Source: Pelagimonas sp. (GTDB taxonomy: Bacteria; Pseudomonadota; Alphaproteobacteria; Rhodobacterales; Rhodobacteraceae). Taken from it: a DNA stretch of 64,000 nt. The position numbers and the translations under genes are program-made. Under the pieces are notes generated by a model, which did not search any database, had not been told where the DNA came from, and saw nothing but the letters and a program-made list of their open reading frames with translations. The stretch lies in assembly GCA_025210455.1 (NCBI GenBank), contig JAOARQ010000047.1, positions 124,001-188,000 on the forward strand, given 5' to 3'. Positions 50,654 to 59,465 of the stretch are shown here, piece by piece (position 1 is the first letter of the stretch; the number at the start of each line of letters is the position of its first letter).

Positions 50654-51910
50654 ATGATGAAACATTTGAAAGGAATGGGCTTCGCCTGCCTGACGTCAGT
50701 GGCTGCCCTGTCCGCCTCTTCGGCTTTCGCAGAGGTCGAGATTGAATATTGGCAATATTTCTTTGATGCCCGCGTTGATGCGATGACGCAGCTGATTGAA
50801 AACTTCGAAGCCGCAAACCCCGGCATTACCGTTAAGATGTCTCATTTCCCCTATGCGGATTACCGCACCAAAGTAGCCGCCGCGATCCCCGCAGGCGAAG
50901 GCCCCGATGTGGTGCAGCTGTTTTACGGCTGGCTGAATGATTACATCGAAGCCGAGCTGATCCAGCCCCTGCCCGCCGCTGAGTTCAACCCGGCTGATCT
51001 GGACAATGAATTCTTTCCCATGGTTCAGGCCATGAAGCGAGACGGTCAGTATTACGCCTTGCCCACAGCCGTGCGGTCGCTGGCACTGTTCTACAATGAG
51101 CGTCTGTTCAAAGAGGCAGGCATTGAAAAAGCGCCTGAAACCCTTGATGAACTGGTGGAAACTGCCAAGGCCTGCACCAAAATGGATGGCGCGGGCAACC
51201 TGACACAGGTTGGCTTTACCACCGGGATGAACGCACAGGATCACCACTGGTTCCGCGAAGTTCTGGTGCGTCAGTTCGGCGGTGATCCCTATCAGGATGA
51301 TTATCGCACGGTGAACTATGCGTCAGACGCGGGTGAAAAGGCGCTGGCCTTCTACACCGGGCTTGAGACCGAACATAAAGTCACCAAAGCGGGTTTCATG
51401 GATGAACCTCAGGCGGCGTTCAAAGCCAGCCGCGCCTGCATGCATATTGATGGCTCGTTCCGGATCGGATCGCTGAATAAGGTGCGTGGTCTGAAATGGG
51501 GTGTGGCCGAACTGCCTGCCAATGCGGCGGGCGAACGGGCGAACTATAGCTCGTATTGGGTGAACGCCGTAACCAGCAAGGCTGAGGGCGAAAAGTACGA
51601 AGCTTCGCTGAAATTCATGGACTACATCACCTCGGATGAGGCAATGCAGATCTGGCTGGATGTGGTGGGCGAACTGCCTGCAAAGCCTTCGGTTGGCATG
51701 ACGGATAAAAACGCAAATGATCCGGTCTTTGGTCCGTTCATTCGCGGCCTTGCCTACGCCAATACCACCAAGTTCGCCAATGAATCCGCACAGCGCGCCG
51801 AGCTGATGCAGATGGTTGAACGTGTCTTCCTGGAAGATGCGCCGCTGATGGATAGCCTCAAGGCAGCGGCTGTGGCCGAGCAAAAAATTCTCGACGACTA
51901 CTATAAGTAA
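50654..51910 (+). CDS. Sugar ABC transporter periplasmic binding protein (family 1 extracellular)
   Basis: A 418-residue periplasmic solute receptor. The signal peptide (residues 1-26) ends SSAFA, and the mature protein starts EVEIEYWQYFFDARVDAMTQ as in UgpB/MalE-like binding proteins. The mid-part ALPTAVRSLALFYNERLFKEAG and the late motif EASLKFMDYITSDEAMQIW are typical. GGGAG lies just before the tandem ATGs at 50654 and 50657. It is the first gene of a six-gene plus-strand operon. The ligand is probably an oligosaccharide or amino-sugar derivative. Confidence 0.92.
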   Translation: MMKHLKGMGFACLTSVAALSASSAFAEVEIEYWQYFFDARVDAMTQLIENFEAANPGITVKMSHFPYADYRTKVAAAIPAGEGPDVVQLFYGWLNDYIEAELIQPLPAAEFNPADLDNEFFPMVQAMKRDGQYYALPTAVRSLALFYNERLFKEAGIEKAPETLDELVETAKACTKMDGAGNLTQVGFTTGMNAQDHHWFREVLVRQFGGDPYQDDYRTVNYASDAGEKALAFYTGLETEHKVTKAGFMDEPQAAFKASRACMHIDGSFRIGSLNKVRGLKWGVAELPANAAGERANYSSYWVNAVTSKAEGEKYEASLKFMDYITSDEAMQIWLDVVGELPAKPSVGMTDKNANDPVFGPFIRGLAYANTTKFANESAQRAELMQMVERVFLEDAPLMDSLKAAAVAEQKILDDYYK

Positions 51911-51920
51911 TCGTCCCTTC

Positions 51921-51957
51921 AGCCCGGCGCAGTGTGAGTGGTGCGCCGGGCTTATTT
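51921..51957 (+). terminator. Stem-loop after the binding-protein gene (likely attenuating)
   Basis: Arms AGCCCGGCGCA (51921-51931) and TGCGCCGGGCT (51942-51952) form an 11-bp stem followed by TATTTT. It sits between the binding-protein and permease genes. The permease has no evident promoter of its own, so this probably ends part of the transcripts and leaves extra binding protein. Confidence 0.65.
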
Positions 51958-51973
51958 TCCAGAGATCCCCGAC

Positions 51974-52867
51974 ATGACGTTCTATCGCAACCTGACGATC
52001 CGCCAAAAGCAGATCTTGTGGGCATGGGCTTTCCTTGCCTTGCCGGTGCTGTTTTACTCGGTCATTCGTTTTTACCCCACGGGCAATGCAATCCTGATTT
52101 CCTTTCAGGATTGGAACCTTCTTGGCTCGCGCACCTGGGTGGGTTGGGAAAACTATATCAAGCTCTGGAATGATCCGGTGTTCTGGAAAGTCTTCCGCAA
52201 CACCTTTGCCTATCTGCTGATTGGCACACCGATTTCGCTGATTATTTCGTTCTTTATCGCCTATCATTTGGACAAGGTGCGTTTTGCCCATGGGTTTTTG
52301 CGCATGTTGTATTTCCTGCCCTTCATGACCAGCGCGGTTGCCATGGCCTGGGTCTGGCGCTGGTTTTATCAAGGCGTGCCGATTGGGCTGTTCAACAATA
52401 TGCTGGCCAGCATCGGCATTGCGCAGATCGAATTTCTGGGTTCACCTGATACGGCGCTGGTGTCTGTTCTGGCCCCCGCGATCTGGGCCGGGCTTGGGTT
52501 TCAGGTGATCATCTTTATGGCCGGTCTGCGTGCCATTCCGACATCCTACTATGAAGCCGCCCGCATCGATGGCGTTGGTTGGTTCACGATCCTGTTTGAA
52601 ATCACCATTCCGCTGCTGCGCTCAACCATTGTGTTTATCGTTGTGTTTTCTTCGATCGGTTTTCTGCGCATCTTTGATCATGTGTTCAACATGACCACCA
52701 ACAATCCTGGCGGGCCGCTCAATTCGACCAAGCCGCTGGTGCTGATGATCTATGACACTGCCTTCAATTCCTTTGATATGGGCTATGCGGCGGCGCAGAC
52801 GGTGGTGCTTTTCCTGATTTTGCTGGTGGTCAGCCTGATCCAGCTGCGTCTGCTAAGGAGCAAATGA
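51974..52867 (+). CDS. Sugar ABC transporter permease (MalF/UgpA type)
   Basis: A 297-residue inner-membrane permease with six predicted helices and the EAA loop YYEAARIDGVGWFTILFEIT near residue 200, which contacts the ATPase. ATG at 51974 (MTFYRNLTIRQKQ) is preferred; the frame extends to 51938 but that would run into the stem-loop. It pairs with the permease encoded at 52869. Confidence 0.92.
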   Translation: MTFYRNLTIRQKQILWAWAFLALPVLFYSVIRFYPTGNAILISFQDWNLLGSRTWVGWENYIKLWNDPVFWKVFRNTFAYLLIGTPISLIISFFIAYHLDKVRFAHGFLRMLYFLPFMTSAVAMAWVWRWFYQGVPIGLFNNMLASIGIAQIEFLGSPDTALVSVLAPAIWAGLGFQVIIFMAGLRAIPTSYYEAARIDGVGWFTILFEITIPLLRSTIVFIVVFSSIGFLRIFDHVFNMTTNNPGGPLNSTKPLVLMIYDTAFNSFDMGYAAAQTVVLFLILLVVSLIQLRLLRSK

Positions 52868-52868
52868 C

Positions 52869-53744
52869 ATGAACTCTGACACCATCCGGGCCTCAAGCGC
52901 GACATTGCTGGACACGCGTGCCAGCGCCAAGCCGCGCAATATGGGGCAGATCCTGCGCTGGGGGCTGCTGTTCTTTGGCGGTCTGCTGATGATCATGCCG
53001 ATTGCCTATATGATCTCGACCTCGCTGAAATGGCCGCATGAGGTCTATAACGTCAATCTCATCCCGGATGAGCCGACGCTGGAAAACTATACCTTTGTGC
53101 TGGAAGATGGGCGGTTCTATCGCTGGTTCATCAATTCCACCATCATCGCCACCTGTACCACCCTGTCGAACCTGCTGTTTGACAGTCTGGTGGGCTATAC
53201 CCTGTGCAAGTTCAAGTTTCCGGGCCGCACCCTGGTGTTCATCGCCATTTTGTCGACCCTGATGATCCCCACCGAAATGTTGGTGATCCCCTGGTATCTG
53301 ATGTCGCAGCAGTTTGGCTGGCTGGATAGCTACTGGGGCATCATGTTTCCGGGGCTGATGACCGGCTTTGGCACCTTCCTGATGAAGCAATTCTTTGAAA
53401 GCGTGCCGGATGACTTTATCGAAGCAGCGCGGATTGACGGGTTGAACGAGCTTCAGATTTGGTGGACCGTGGCCATGCCATTGGTGAAACCGGCTTTGGC
53501 GGCACTGGCGATCTTTGTTTTCCTTGGCAATTGGACGGCCTTCCTCTGGCCGCTGATCGTCAGCACATCGACCGAGATGTATACCATCCCCGTGGGCCTG
53601 TCGGGCTTTGGCGACGAAGCGGATGTCGCCTGGGAACTGATCATGACAGGGGCTGCGATTTCCACCATTCCAACTTTGGTGTTCTTCTTGATTTTCCAAC
53701 GCTTTATCATTCGCGGCGTTGTTATGGCGGGGCTTAAAGGATGA
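52869..53744 (+). CDS. Sugar ABC transporter permease (MalG/UgpE type)
   Basis: A 291-residue inner-membrane permease. A ~25-residue cytoplasmic start leads to six helices; the EAA motif is FIEAARIDGLNELQIWWTVA near residue 180, and the C-terminus QRFIIRGVVMAGLKG is the usual MalG-type ending. It starts one base after the partner permease stop and overlaps the lyase gene by 4 bases (ATGA). Confidence 0.93.
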   Translation: MNSDTIRASSATLLDTRASAKPRNMGQILRWGLLFFGGLLMIMPIAYMISTSLKWPHEVYNVNLIPDEPTLENYTFVLEDGRFYRWFINSTIIATCTTLSNLLFDSLVGYTLCKFKFPGRTLVFIAILSTLMIPTEMLVIPWYLMSQQFGWLDSYWGIMFPGLMTGFGTFLMKQFFESVPDDFIEAARIDGLNELQIWWTVAMPLVKPALAALAIFVFLGNWTAFLWPLIVSTSTEMYTIPVGLSGFGDEADVAWELIMTGAAISTIPTLVFFLIFQRFIIRGVVMAGLKG

Positions 53745-55222
53745 CAGATACCAGCGTTTTCCCCGATCCCACTTATGTGGATACGGTGCTTGAGCCGCTG
53801 TTCGAAGGGGTCAAATCACACTTTGCCGGTTATATGGAAGCCATCGACCGCGCCCATCTGGTGATGCTGCATGAAACGGGCATCCTGGGCGATGACCACT
53901 GTGCGCAATTGGCCCGTGCTGCGCAATCGGCGCATGATATTGATGCGCAGAGCTTGGGCTACACCGGCGAATACGAAGATTACTTCTTCTACATCGAAGC
54001 TGAACTGCGCCACGCGCTGGGGGATTTGGGCGGTGCACTGCACACTGCGCGGTCACGCAATGACATTGATCATACCGTGTTCCGCATGGGCCTGCGTGAA
54101 CGTGGTGATGCGCTGCTGGGGCAGGTTCTGGTGCTGACCGATGCCCTGATCTCCAAGGCAGAGGCTGAGAAGGACACGCTGATTGTGGCCTATACCCATG
54201 GCCAGCCCGCACAGCCCAGCACCTTTGGCCATTACCTCTCGGCCATGATCGAAGTGCTTTTGCGCGATGCGCAGCGTCTTAGCGATGCATTGGATCAGGT
54301 GAATTACTGCCCAATGGGGGCGGCGGCCATCACCACATCGGGGTTTCCGATTGATCGGGTCCGCATGGCAGATCTGTTGGGGTTCTCGGCGCCTGTGCGA
54401 AACAGCTATGGCTGCATTGCCTCGGTGGATTATATCACTGCGCTTTATTCCGCGATCAAACTGACCTTTCTGCATCTGGGCCGCTGCATTCAGGATCTGG
54501 CCTTCTGGTCCAGCTTTGAGGTGGGGCAGCTTTATGTGCCCAATGCGCTTGTGCAGGTCAGTTCGATCATGCCGCAAAAACGCAATCCGGTGCCGATTGA
54601 ACATATGCGCCATCTGGCCTCTGTCACTGTGGGGCATTGCGATAGCATGATGATGGCGATGCACAACACGCCTTTCACCGATATGAATGACAGCGAAGGT
54701 GAAGTGCAGCAGGCCGGCTATGCTGCGTTCAAATCCGGCGATCGCGTTTTGCGCTTGCTGACCGCGTTCCTGCCTGCCTGTGCGATCAATCCTGATAAGG
54801 TGCAGCGCAATGGCGATGCCGCCTGTGTGACAATCACCGAACTGGCCGATACGCTGGTGCGCGATGAGGCGCGGACCTTCCGCCAGGCCCATGAAATCGC
54901 AGCCCAGACTGCCCGCGCCTGTATCGCCCAGGGCTCTAGCCTGTCAGAGGGCTTTGCCCCCTTTGCGCAGGCCTTTGAACAGGCGACCAGCCGCGCCCCT
55001 GCCCTGTCGCAGGAGGCTTTCCAAATCACCGTGTCCATGTGCGCATTTGTTGCGCGCCGGGATCGTTTTGGCGGCCCTGCCCCCAAAGCCCTGACTGCAG
55101 CGCTGACCAGCTATCGCGACTGCAGCGCCGCGCTTGGATCTGTGCGCGATGCCCGTCTGACCCGCCAGTCACAGGCCAAAAGCCAACTGGACACTGCCTT
55201 TACCCAATTGATGGACCGCTAA
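53741..55222 (+). CDS. Lyase of the argininosuccinate lyase/fumarase superfamily, likely not ArgH itself
   Basis: A 493-residue homotetrameric-type lyase. The three conserved regions are present: HTARSRNDIDHT near residue 99, YTHGQPAQPSTFGHY near 155, and the signature SSIMPQKRNPVPIEH near 281, which carries the catalytic serine loop. Enzymes of this fold split C-N or C-O bonds with release of fumarate or a similar unsaturated acid. Its place between sugar permease and ATPase genes, and the long divergent C-terminus, argue against arginine synthesis and for cleavage of a sugar-linked amino acid or acid conjugate. Family is sure; reaction is open. Confidence 0.82.
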   Translation: MTDTSVFPDPTYVDTVLEPLFEGVKSHFAGYMEAIDRAHLVMLHETGILGDDHCAQLARAAQSAHDIDAQSLGYTGEYEDYFFYIEAELRHALGDLGGALHTARSRNDIDHTVFRMGLRERGDALLGQVLVLTDALISKAEAEKDTLIVAYTHGQPAQPSTFGHYLSAMIEVLLRDAQRLSDALDQVNYCPMGAAAITTSGFPIDRVRMADLLGFSAPVRNSYGCIASVDYITALYSAIKLTFLHLGRCIQDLAFWSSFEVGQLYVPNALVQVSSIMPQKRNPVPIEHMRHLASVTVGHCDSMMMAMHNTPFTDMNDSEGEVQQAGYAAFKSGDRVLRLLTAFLPACAINPDKVQRNGDAACVTITELADTLVRDEARTFRQAHEIAAQTARACIAQGSSLSEGFAPFAQAFEQATSRAPALSQEAFQITVSMCAFVARRDRFGGPAPKALTAALTSYRDCSAALGSVRDARLTRQSQAKSQLDTAFTQLMDR

Positions 55223-55225
55223 ACC

Positions 55226-56281
55226 ATGGCCACTCTCAGCTTGAAAAACCTTGTTAAGTCCTATGGGTCCACTGATGTGCTGCATAGCATCAATCTGGAT
55301 GTGGAAGACGGTGAATTTGTCGTGCTGGTTGGCCCGTCAGGTTGCGGCAAATCCACAACGCTGCGCATGATTGCCGGGCTTGAGGATGTCACCGGCGGCA
55401 GTATCGAAATCGGTGGGCGCGAGGTGAACAATCTGGAGCCCAAAGATCGCGATATCGCCATGGTATTTCAAAATTATGCCATCTATCCGCATATGACCGT
55501 GCGCAAGAATATCGGGTTCGGCCTGCGTTCCTCCAAACTGCCCAAAGCCGATAAAGAGGCCCGCATCGAAGAGGTGGCGGGCATTCTTGGTATGACCGAG
55601 CTGCTAGAGCGCAAGCCAGATGCCCTGTCTGGCGGGCAGCGCCAGCGGGTTGCCATTGGCCGCGCCATGGTCCGTGATCCGGCGGTCTTCCTGTTTGATG
55701 AACCCCTGTCCAATCTGGACGCGCAGCTGCGCACCCAGATGCGGCTTGAGATCAAGAAACTGCATCAGCGCGTGGGCAGTACGATCATTTTCGTGACGCA
55801 CGACCAGGTCGAAGCCATGACCATGGCCGACCGGATTGTGATTATGAAAGATGGTCATATCCAACAGGTCGGCACCCCGGATGAGGTTTATCGCAACCCC
55901 GCCAATGCTTTTGTGGCGCAGTTTGTTGGCGCGCCCTCGATGAATATGATCAGCGCCAGTTATGTTGATGGTCAGATCATTTTGCCCTCGGGGCAGTCGC
56001 TGGCGCTGCCTTTTGCCGGGCAGCACAGTGGGGATGTGATGCTGGGCGTGCGCCCGGATGATTTGCTGCCCGTCACGGCCCATCCGATCATCGAAGGTCA
56101 GGTGACAGTGCGCGAACCACTCGGGCCCGATACGCTGATCTATGTGGAGACCCCGGCTGGCGAAATCGTCGCCAAGGCTGATAGCCGCACCCCACCTGAC
56201 GTGGGGCAAAGGGTGAAACTGGGGGCCTCGCCTGAAAATCTGCATCTTTTTGATGCAGCGAGCGGGAATGCCCTGACGTGA
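55226..56281 (+). CDS. Sugar ABC transporter ATP-binding protein (UgpC/MalK type)
   Basis: A 351-residue ATPase: Walker A GPSGCGKSTTLRMIAGLE, signature LSGGQRQRVAIGRAM, Walker B FLFDEPLSNLD, and switch His in IIFVTHDQVEAMT. A C-terminal OB-fold regulatory domain spans residues ~235-350. It serves the importer of this operon. It starts 3 bases after the lyase stop, and its own stop overlaps the GTG of the kinase gene. Confidence 0.94.
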   Translation: MATLSLKNLVKSYGSTDVLHSINLDVEDGEFVVLVGPSGCGKSTTLRMIAGLEDVTGGSIEIGGREVNNLEPKDRDIAMVFQNYAIYPHMTVRKNIGFGLRSSKLPKADKEARIEEVAGILGMTELLERKPDALSGGQRQRVAIGRAMVRDPAVFLFDEPLSNLDAQLRTQMRLEIKKLHQRVGSTIIFVTHDQVEAMTMADRIVIMKDGHIQQVGTPDEVYRNPANAFVAQFVGAPSMNMISASYVDGQIILPSGQSLALPFAGQHSGDVMLGVRPDDLLPVTAHPIIEGQVTVREPLGPDTLIYVETPAGEIVAKADSRTPPDVGQRVKLGASPENLHLFDAASGNALT

Positions 56282-57168
56282 CCTGTGCTCAGCCCTCAGG
56301 TCAGGTTTTATGTGTGGGTCGGCTCTATTGCGATCTGATCTTTACCGGGACACCCCATTTGCCTGTGGCGGGCACGGAAACCTTTGCCGATGCGCTATAC
56401 ATTGATGTCGGTGGCGGGGCCTATATCACGGCGGCGATGCTCGACAATCTGAGCCGGCCAAGCGCCCTGATGTCGACGATCCCCGCCGCGCCTTTTGGGC
56501 AGATCATTCAGCAAGACCCCCTGTTTCGACAGCTCGATACCAGCCGGTGCCAGCTGGCGACGCCTGACACGGATCCTCAGGTAACGGTGGCCATCACCAC
56601 ACCGGGGGATCGCGCCTTTCTCAGCCGTCGGGCCGGGCCTGCCCTGCCCCGGCTAAGTGCCGCTGACTTCAAAGGCATATCACATCTGCATATCGGCGAG
56701 CTGCGCACATTGGTCGAACACCCGGATCTGATCCATTACGCCCGGCAGGCAAAGGCGAGCGTTTCGCTGGATTGCAGCTGGGACGAGGAACTTATGGGCA
56801 GTGCTCAGGATCTGAAAACCTTGATTGGGGCGGTTGATATTTTTCTGCCCAATGACTCAGAGATGGAAATGCTGCGCGGTGTTGGGCTGACACCAGACTG
56901 CGCCCCGATCACCGTGGTGAAATGCGGGGCCGACGGCGCGCAGCTGTTTCGCGGCCCCCAGACCATGCACGTGCCCGCCCCAAATGTGCCTGTGGTGGAC
57001 ACAACCGGCGCAGGCGATGCCTTTAACGGCGGGTTCATTGATGCCTGGCTTGACGGGGTTGATGACAGACGCTGTCTGGAACGGGCGATTGCCTGTGGAT
57101 CATCGGTGGTGCAGGCCGCTGGGGGCACCGGCGCGTTGAAAAAATCCGCTGTGATTCCAGCCTGCTAA
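56278..57168 (+). CDS. PfkB-family carbohydrate kinase, GTG start
   Basis: A 296-residue ribokinase-like kinase that phosphorylates a sugar or sugar derivative with ATP. The C-terminal signature VVDTTGAGDAFNGGFIDAW holds the catalytic Asp and the anion hole; the N-terminal DVGGGAYITAAML corresponds to the sugar-binding GG motif. The start GTG at 56278 overlaps the ATPase stop as GTGA. It is the last intact gene of the operon, so the imported compound is probably phosphorylated after cleavage by the lyase. Confidence 0.9.
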   Translation: MTCAQPSGQVLCVGRLYCDLIFTGTPHLPVAGTETFADALYIDVGGGAYITAAMLDNLSRPSALMSTIPAAPFGQIIQQDPLFRQLDTSRCQLATPDTDPQVTVAITTPGDRAFLSRRAGPALPRLSAADFKGISHLHIGELRTLVEHPDLIHYARQAKASVSLDCSWDEELMGSAQDLKTLIGAVDIFLPNDSEMEMLRGVGLTPDCAPITVVKCGADGAQLFRGPQTMHVPAPNVPVVDTTGAGDAFNGGFIDAWLDGVDDRRCLERAIACGSSVVQAAGGTGALKKSAVIPAC

Positions 57169-57262
57169 GATCTGGTCTGGCCAGATTGGACTGACTGGCC
57201 CTAACCTAGCAGGCTCAGGCCTTTATCCTGAAGATGTATTGTACTGGCAGGGGATAAGGCGG

Positions 57263-57557
57263 ATGCGCTGGGTTGTCATTTTCAAAGATAAACCGGAAAT
57301 GTTGCAGATCCGGGCCCGCAATGACCTGCGGGACGCGCATGTGGCCTATGCGCGCACATGCCGAGTTGCGCATCGGGGGCGGTCTAAAGCCGGATCCAGA
57401 CCTCCCCTTTTGTGGCGCGCTTTGGGTGGTTGAGCTGGATCGCAAAGCGCAGGTTGAAGACCTGATCCAGCGCGACCCTTTTTATTGTCCTCAGTACCGA
57501 ACCTATGAGATTTTCACGTGGGGTAAGATCCTTGAAGATCAAACCGCAGTGCTGTGA
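57263..57557 (+). pseudogene. YciI-like protein gene with a one-base frameshift
   Basis: The first frame (ATG 57263, site GGGGATAAGGCGG) gives MRWVVIFKDKPEML then RDAHVAYART. Near 57356-57358 one base is missing; the next frame continues with HAELRIGGGLKPDPDL, then FCGALWVVELD and RDPFYCPQYRTYEIFTWG to TGA at 57557. Joined, the two make a normal ~98-residue dimeric alpha/beta-barrel protein of the YciI/DGPF kind. Both halves keep sensible codon use, so the shift is recent or a sequencing error. Function of this family is poorly defined. Confidence 0.8.
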
Positions 57558-57575
57558 TTGTCTAGGCTGTCACGA

Positions 57576-58295
57576 TCACAGCAACGCTGCGGCCTGATCA
57601 TCCAGCAAGACAGTCACATCCGCGTGGCGTTGCAAAACCGATCCCGGAACGGTTTCAGTGATCGGGCCGTTGACCATTGCGGCCACGGCCCGTGCTTTGC
57701 TGTCGCCGGTGGCCAGCAGCACAATCTGACGCGCCTTAAGGATTGTCGCGATCCCCATGGTCAGAGCACGTTCCGGAGGCAGGTCTCCATCATCGAAAAA
57801 GCGTTTGTTGCTGTTACGTGTGCTATCCGCCAGATCAACGGCACGGGTGGTACTGTCAAAGGCGCTGTCCGGTTCGTTAAATCCGATATGCCCATTTCCC
57901 CCCAGACCCAAAAGCTGCAGATCAATGGGCCCATGCTGGGTGATCAGCGTTTCGTAGCGTGACGCTTCAGCGTTGGGTTCTGCCATGCCATCGGGCAGAT
58001 GGGTGCGGGTGCGGTCGATATCTGTTAGATCAAAAAGGTGTTGCGCCATATAGTGGTGATAGCTGCGCGGATGATCCGCAGGCAGCCCCAGATATTCATC
58101 CAGATTAAAGCTGCGGATCTGCGCCAGCGACAGGCCCGTGCGGTGATGCCCTGCCAAAGCAGCATAGACAGGTTCCATGGTGCCGCCTGTGGCCAGCCCC
58201 AAAACCGCATTTGCTTTGCGCTGTACCACGCCAGCCACCAGATCCGCTGCAGCCTGTGCGGCGGTTGTGGCATCCGGCAAAACCGTCAGTTTCAT
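57576..58295 (-). CDS. nagB: Glucosamine-6-phosphate deaminase
   Basis: A 239-residue enzyme that converts glucosamine-6-phosphate to fructose-6-phosphate and ammonia. The substrate loop GLATGGTMEPVY, the general-base Asp in FNLDEYLGL, the motif LGLGGNGHIGFNEPDSAF with the catalytic His, and the late ALTMGIATILKA are all present. The length is that of short bacterial NagB forms. It is the last gene of the minus-strand sugar operon, and its ATG overlaps the ATPase stop. It shows that the imported substrate yields an amino-sugar phosphate. Confidence 0.93.
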   Translation of the reverse strand: MKLTVLPDATTAAQAAADLVAGVVQRKANAVLGLATGGTMEPVYAALAGHHRTGLSLAQIRSFNLDEYLGLPADHPRSYHHYMAQHLFDLTDIDRTRTHLPDGMAEPNAEASRYETLITQHGPIDLQLLGLGGNGHIGFNEPDSAFDSTTRAVDLADSTRNSNKRFFDDGDLPPERALTMGIATILKARQIVLLATGDSKARAVAAMVNGPITETVPGSVLQRHADVTVLLDDQAAALL

Positions 58296-59413
58296 GCAGC
58301 GCTGTCCGGCAGATGCATTTTGCTCAGGTCGATGCGGCGTGGCAGCGCCTTGCCCTGCGCGTCAAACAGATGCGCCTGCGCCCCTCCGAATCCCAGGGGC
58401 AGATCCTGCCCCAAGGCGATGGGCAAGGCCCCCGACACGACGGCGCTGATTTCGCCGCTGCCAGGCAGGGCGCCATAGACGACGGTCTGGTTGCCCAGAC
58501 GTTCCACCACCTCTGGCACCATGGTCAGGGTTGCTTCACCGGCCCCAACCGACAGGTCGTCGGGGCGAATACCCAGTGTCATCGCCGCGCCAATCTCGGC
58601 CTGACCATCGACTGGCAGGGTCACATGGGTGCCATCAGGCAGGGTGACGGTCACACCTTCGGCGGCGACACCCGCACAGGTGACATCAATAAAGTTCATA
58701 TTCGGGTTGCCGATAAACCCGGCCACGAATTTGTTGCAGGGCATATGGAACAGTTCCAGCGGCGAGCCGGTCTGTTCAATCACCCCATCGCGCAGCACCA
58801 CGATCTTGGTGGCCATGGTCATGGCTTCGACCTGATCGTGGGTCACATAAATCATCGTATTACCCAGCTGCGTGTGCAGCCGCGACAGCTCTACCCGCAT
58901 TTCCGCACGCAGCGCCGCATCCAGATTGGACAGCGGTTCATCAAACAGAAACACCTGCGGTTCACGCACAATGGCACGGCCAATTGCCACCCGCTGGCGC
59001 TGTCCGCCTGACAGTTCACCGGGCCGGTGTTTCAGGCGTTCTTCCAGCTTTAGGATCTTTGCCGCCTTATTCACCCGCTCTTCTACGTCGGCCTGTGGCA
59101 TCCGGCTGACACGCAGGGGAAAGGCAATGTTTTCAAACACATTCATATGCGGATACAGCGCATAAGACTGGAACACCATGGATATGCCGCGCTTTACCGG
59201 GGCCAGATCATTCACCACAACCCCGTCAATCGACACCGTCCCCGAGGTGATTTCCTCAAGCCCGGCAATCATCCGCAGGATGGTGGATTTACCACAGCCC
59301 GAAGGGCCGACGAAAACGATGAAATCCCCTTCATCAATGGTCAGATTGGTTGGCTTGATCACCTGAGCCGTACCAAAGCTTTTGGTGACTGCGGAAAGTT
59401 CTAGTTGTCCCAT
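58292..59413 (-). CDS. Sugar ABC transporter ATP-binding protein (UgpC/MalK type), second system
   Basis: A 373-residue ATPase with Walker A GPSGCGKSTILRMIAGLE, signature LSGGQRQRVAIGRAI, Walker B FLFDEPLSNLD and THDQVEAMT, plus a C-terminal regulatory OB-fold domain. ATG 59413 (MGQLELSAVTKSFG) is used; a TTG at 59428 is less likely. It serves the importer encoded at 59466-62433. It is a paralogue of, but clearly different from, the ATPase encoded at 55226. Confidence 0.94.
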   Translation of the reverse strand: MGQLELSAVTKSFGTAQVIKPTNLTIDEGDFIVFVGPSGCGKSTILRMIAGLEEITSGTVSIDGVVVNDLAPVKRGISMVFQSYALYPHMNVFENIAFPLRVSRMPQADVEERVNKAAKILKLEERLKHRPGELSGGQRQRVAIGRAIVREPQVFLFDEPLSNLDAALRAEMRVELSRLHTQLGNTMIYVTHDQVEAMTMATKIVVLRDGVIEQTGSPLELFHMPCNKFVAGFIGNPNMNFIDVTCAGVAAEGVTVTLPDGTHVTLPVDGQAEIGAAMTLGIRPDDLSVGAGEATLTMVPEVVERLGNQTVVYGALPGSGEISAVVSGALPIALGQDLPLGFGGAQAHLFDAQGKALPRRIDLSKMHLPDSAA

Positions 59414-59433
59414 GACGTACCCGTTCAAAGAAT

Positions 59434-59456
59434 GGGGCGGCGAAACGCGCCGCCCC
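59434..59456 (-). other. Stem-loop after the second binding-protein gene
   Basis: A 9-bp stem, GGGGCGGCG against CGCCGCCCC, has a 5-base loop, between the binding-protein and ATPase genes. No T-run follows closely. It mirrors the hairpin after the binding-protein gene of the plus-strand operon and may protect upstream mRNA. Confidence 0.5.
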
Positions 59457-59465
59457 CAAGAGGGA

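Noticed and set aside
53741-55222. Naming the lyase argH
   Set aside because: The superfamily motifs fit, but the operon is a sugar importer with a kinase and no arginine genes are near, so the specific name is not supported.
57550-57583. Inverted repeat TGCTGTGAT / ATCACAGCA at the convergent ends of the YciI-like and nagB genes as a terminator
   Set aside because: The loop is long and no T-run follows on either strand, so I do not call it.
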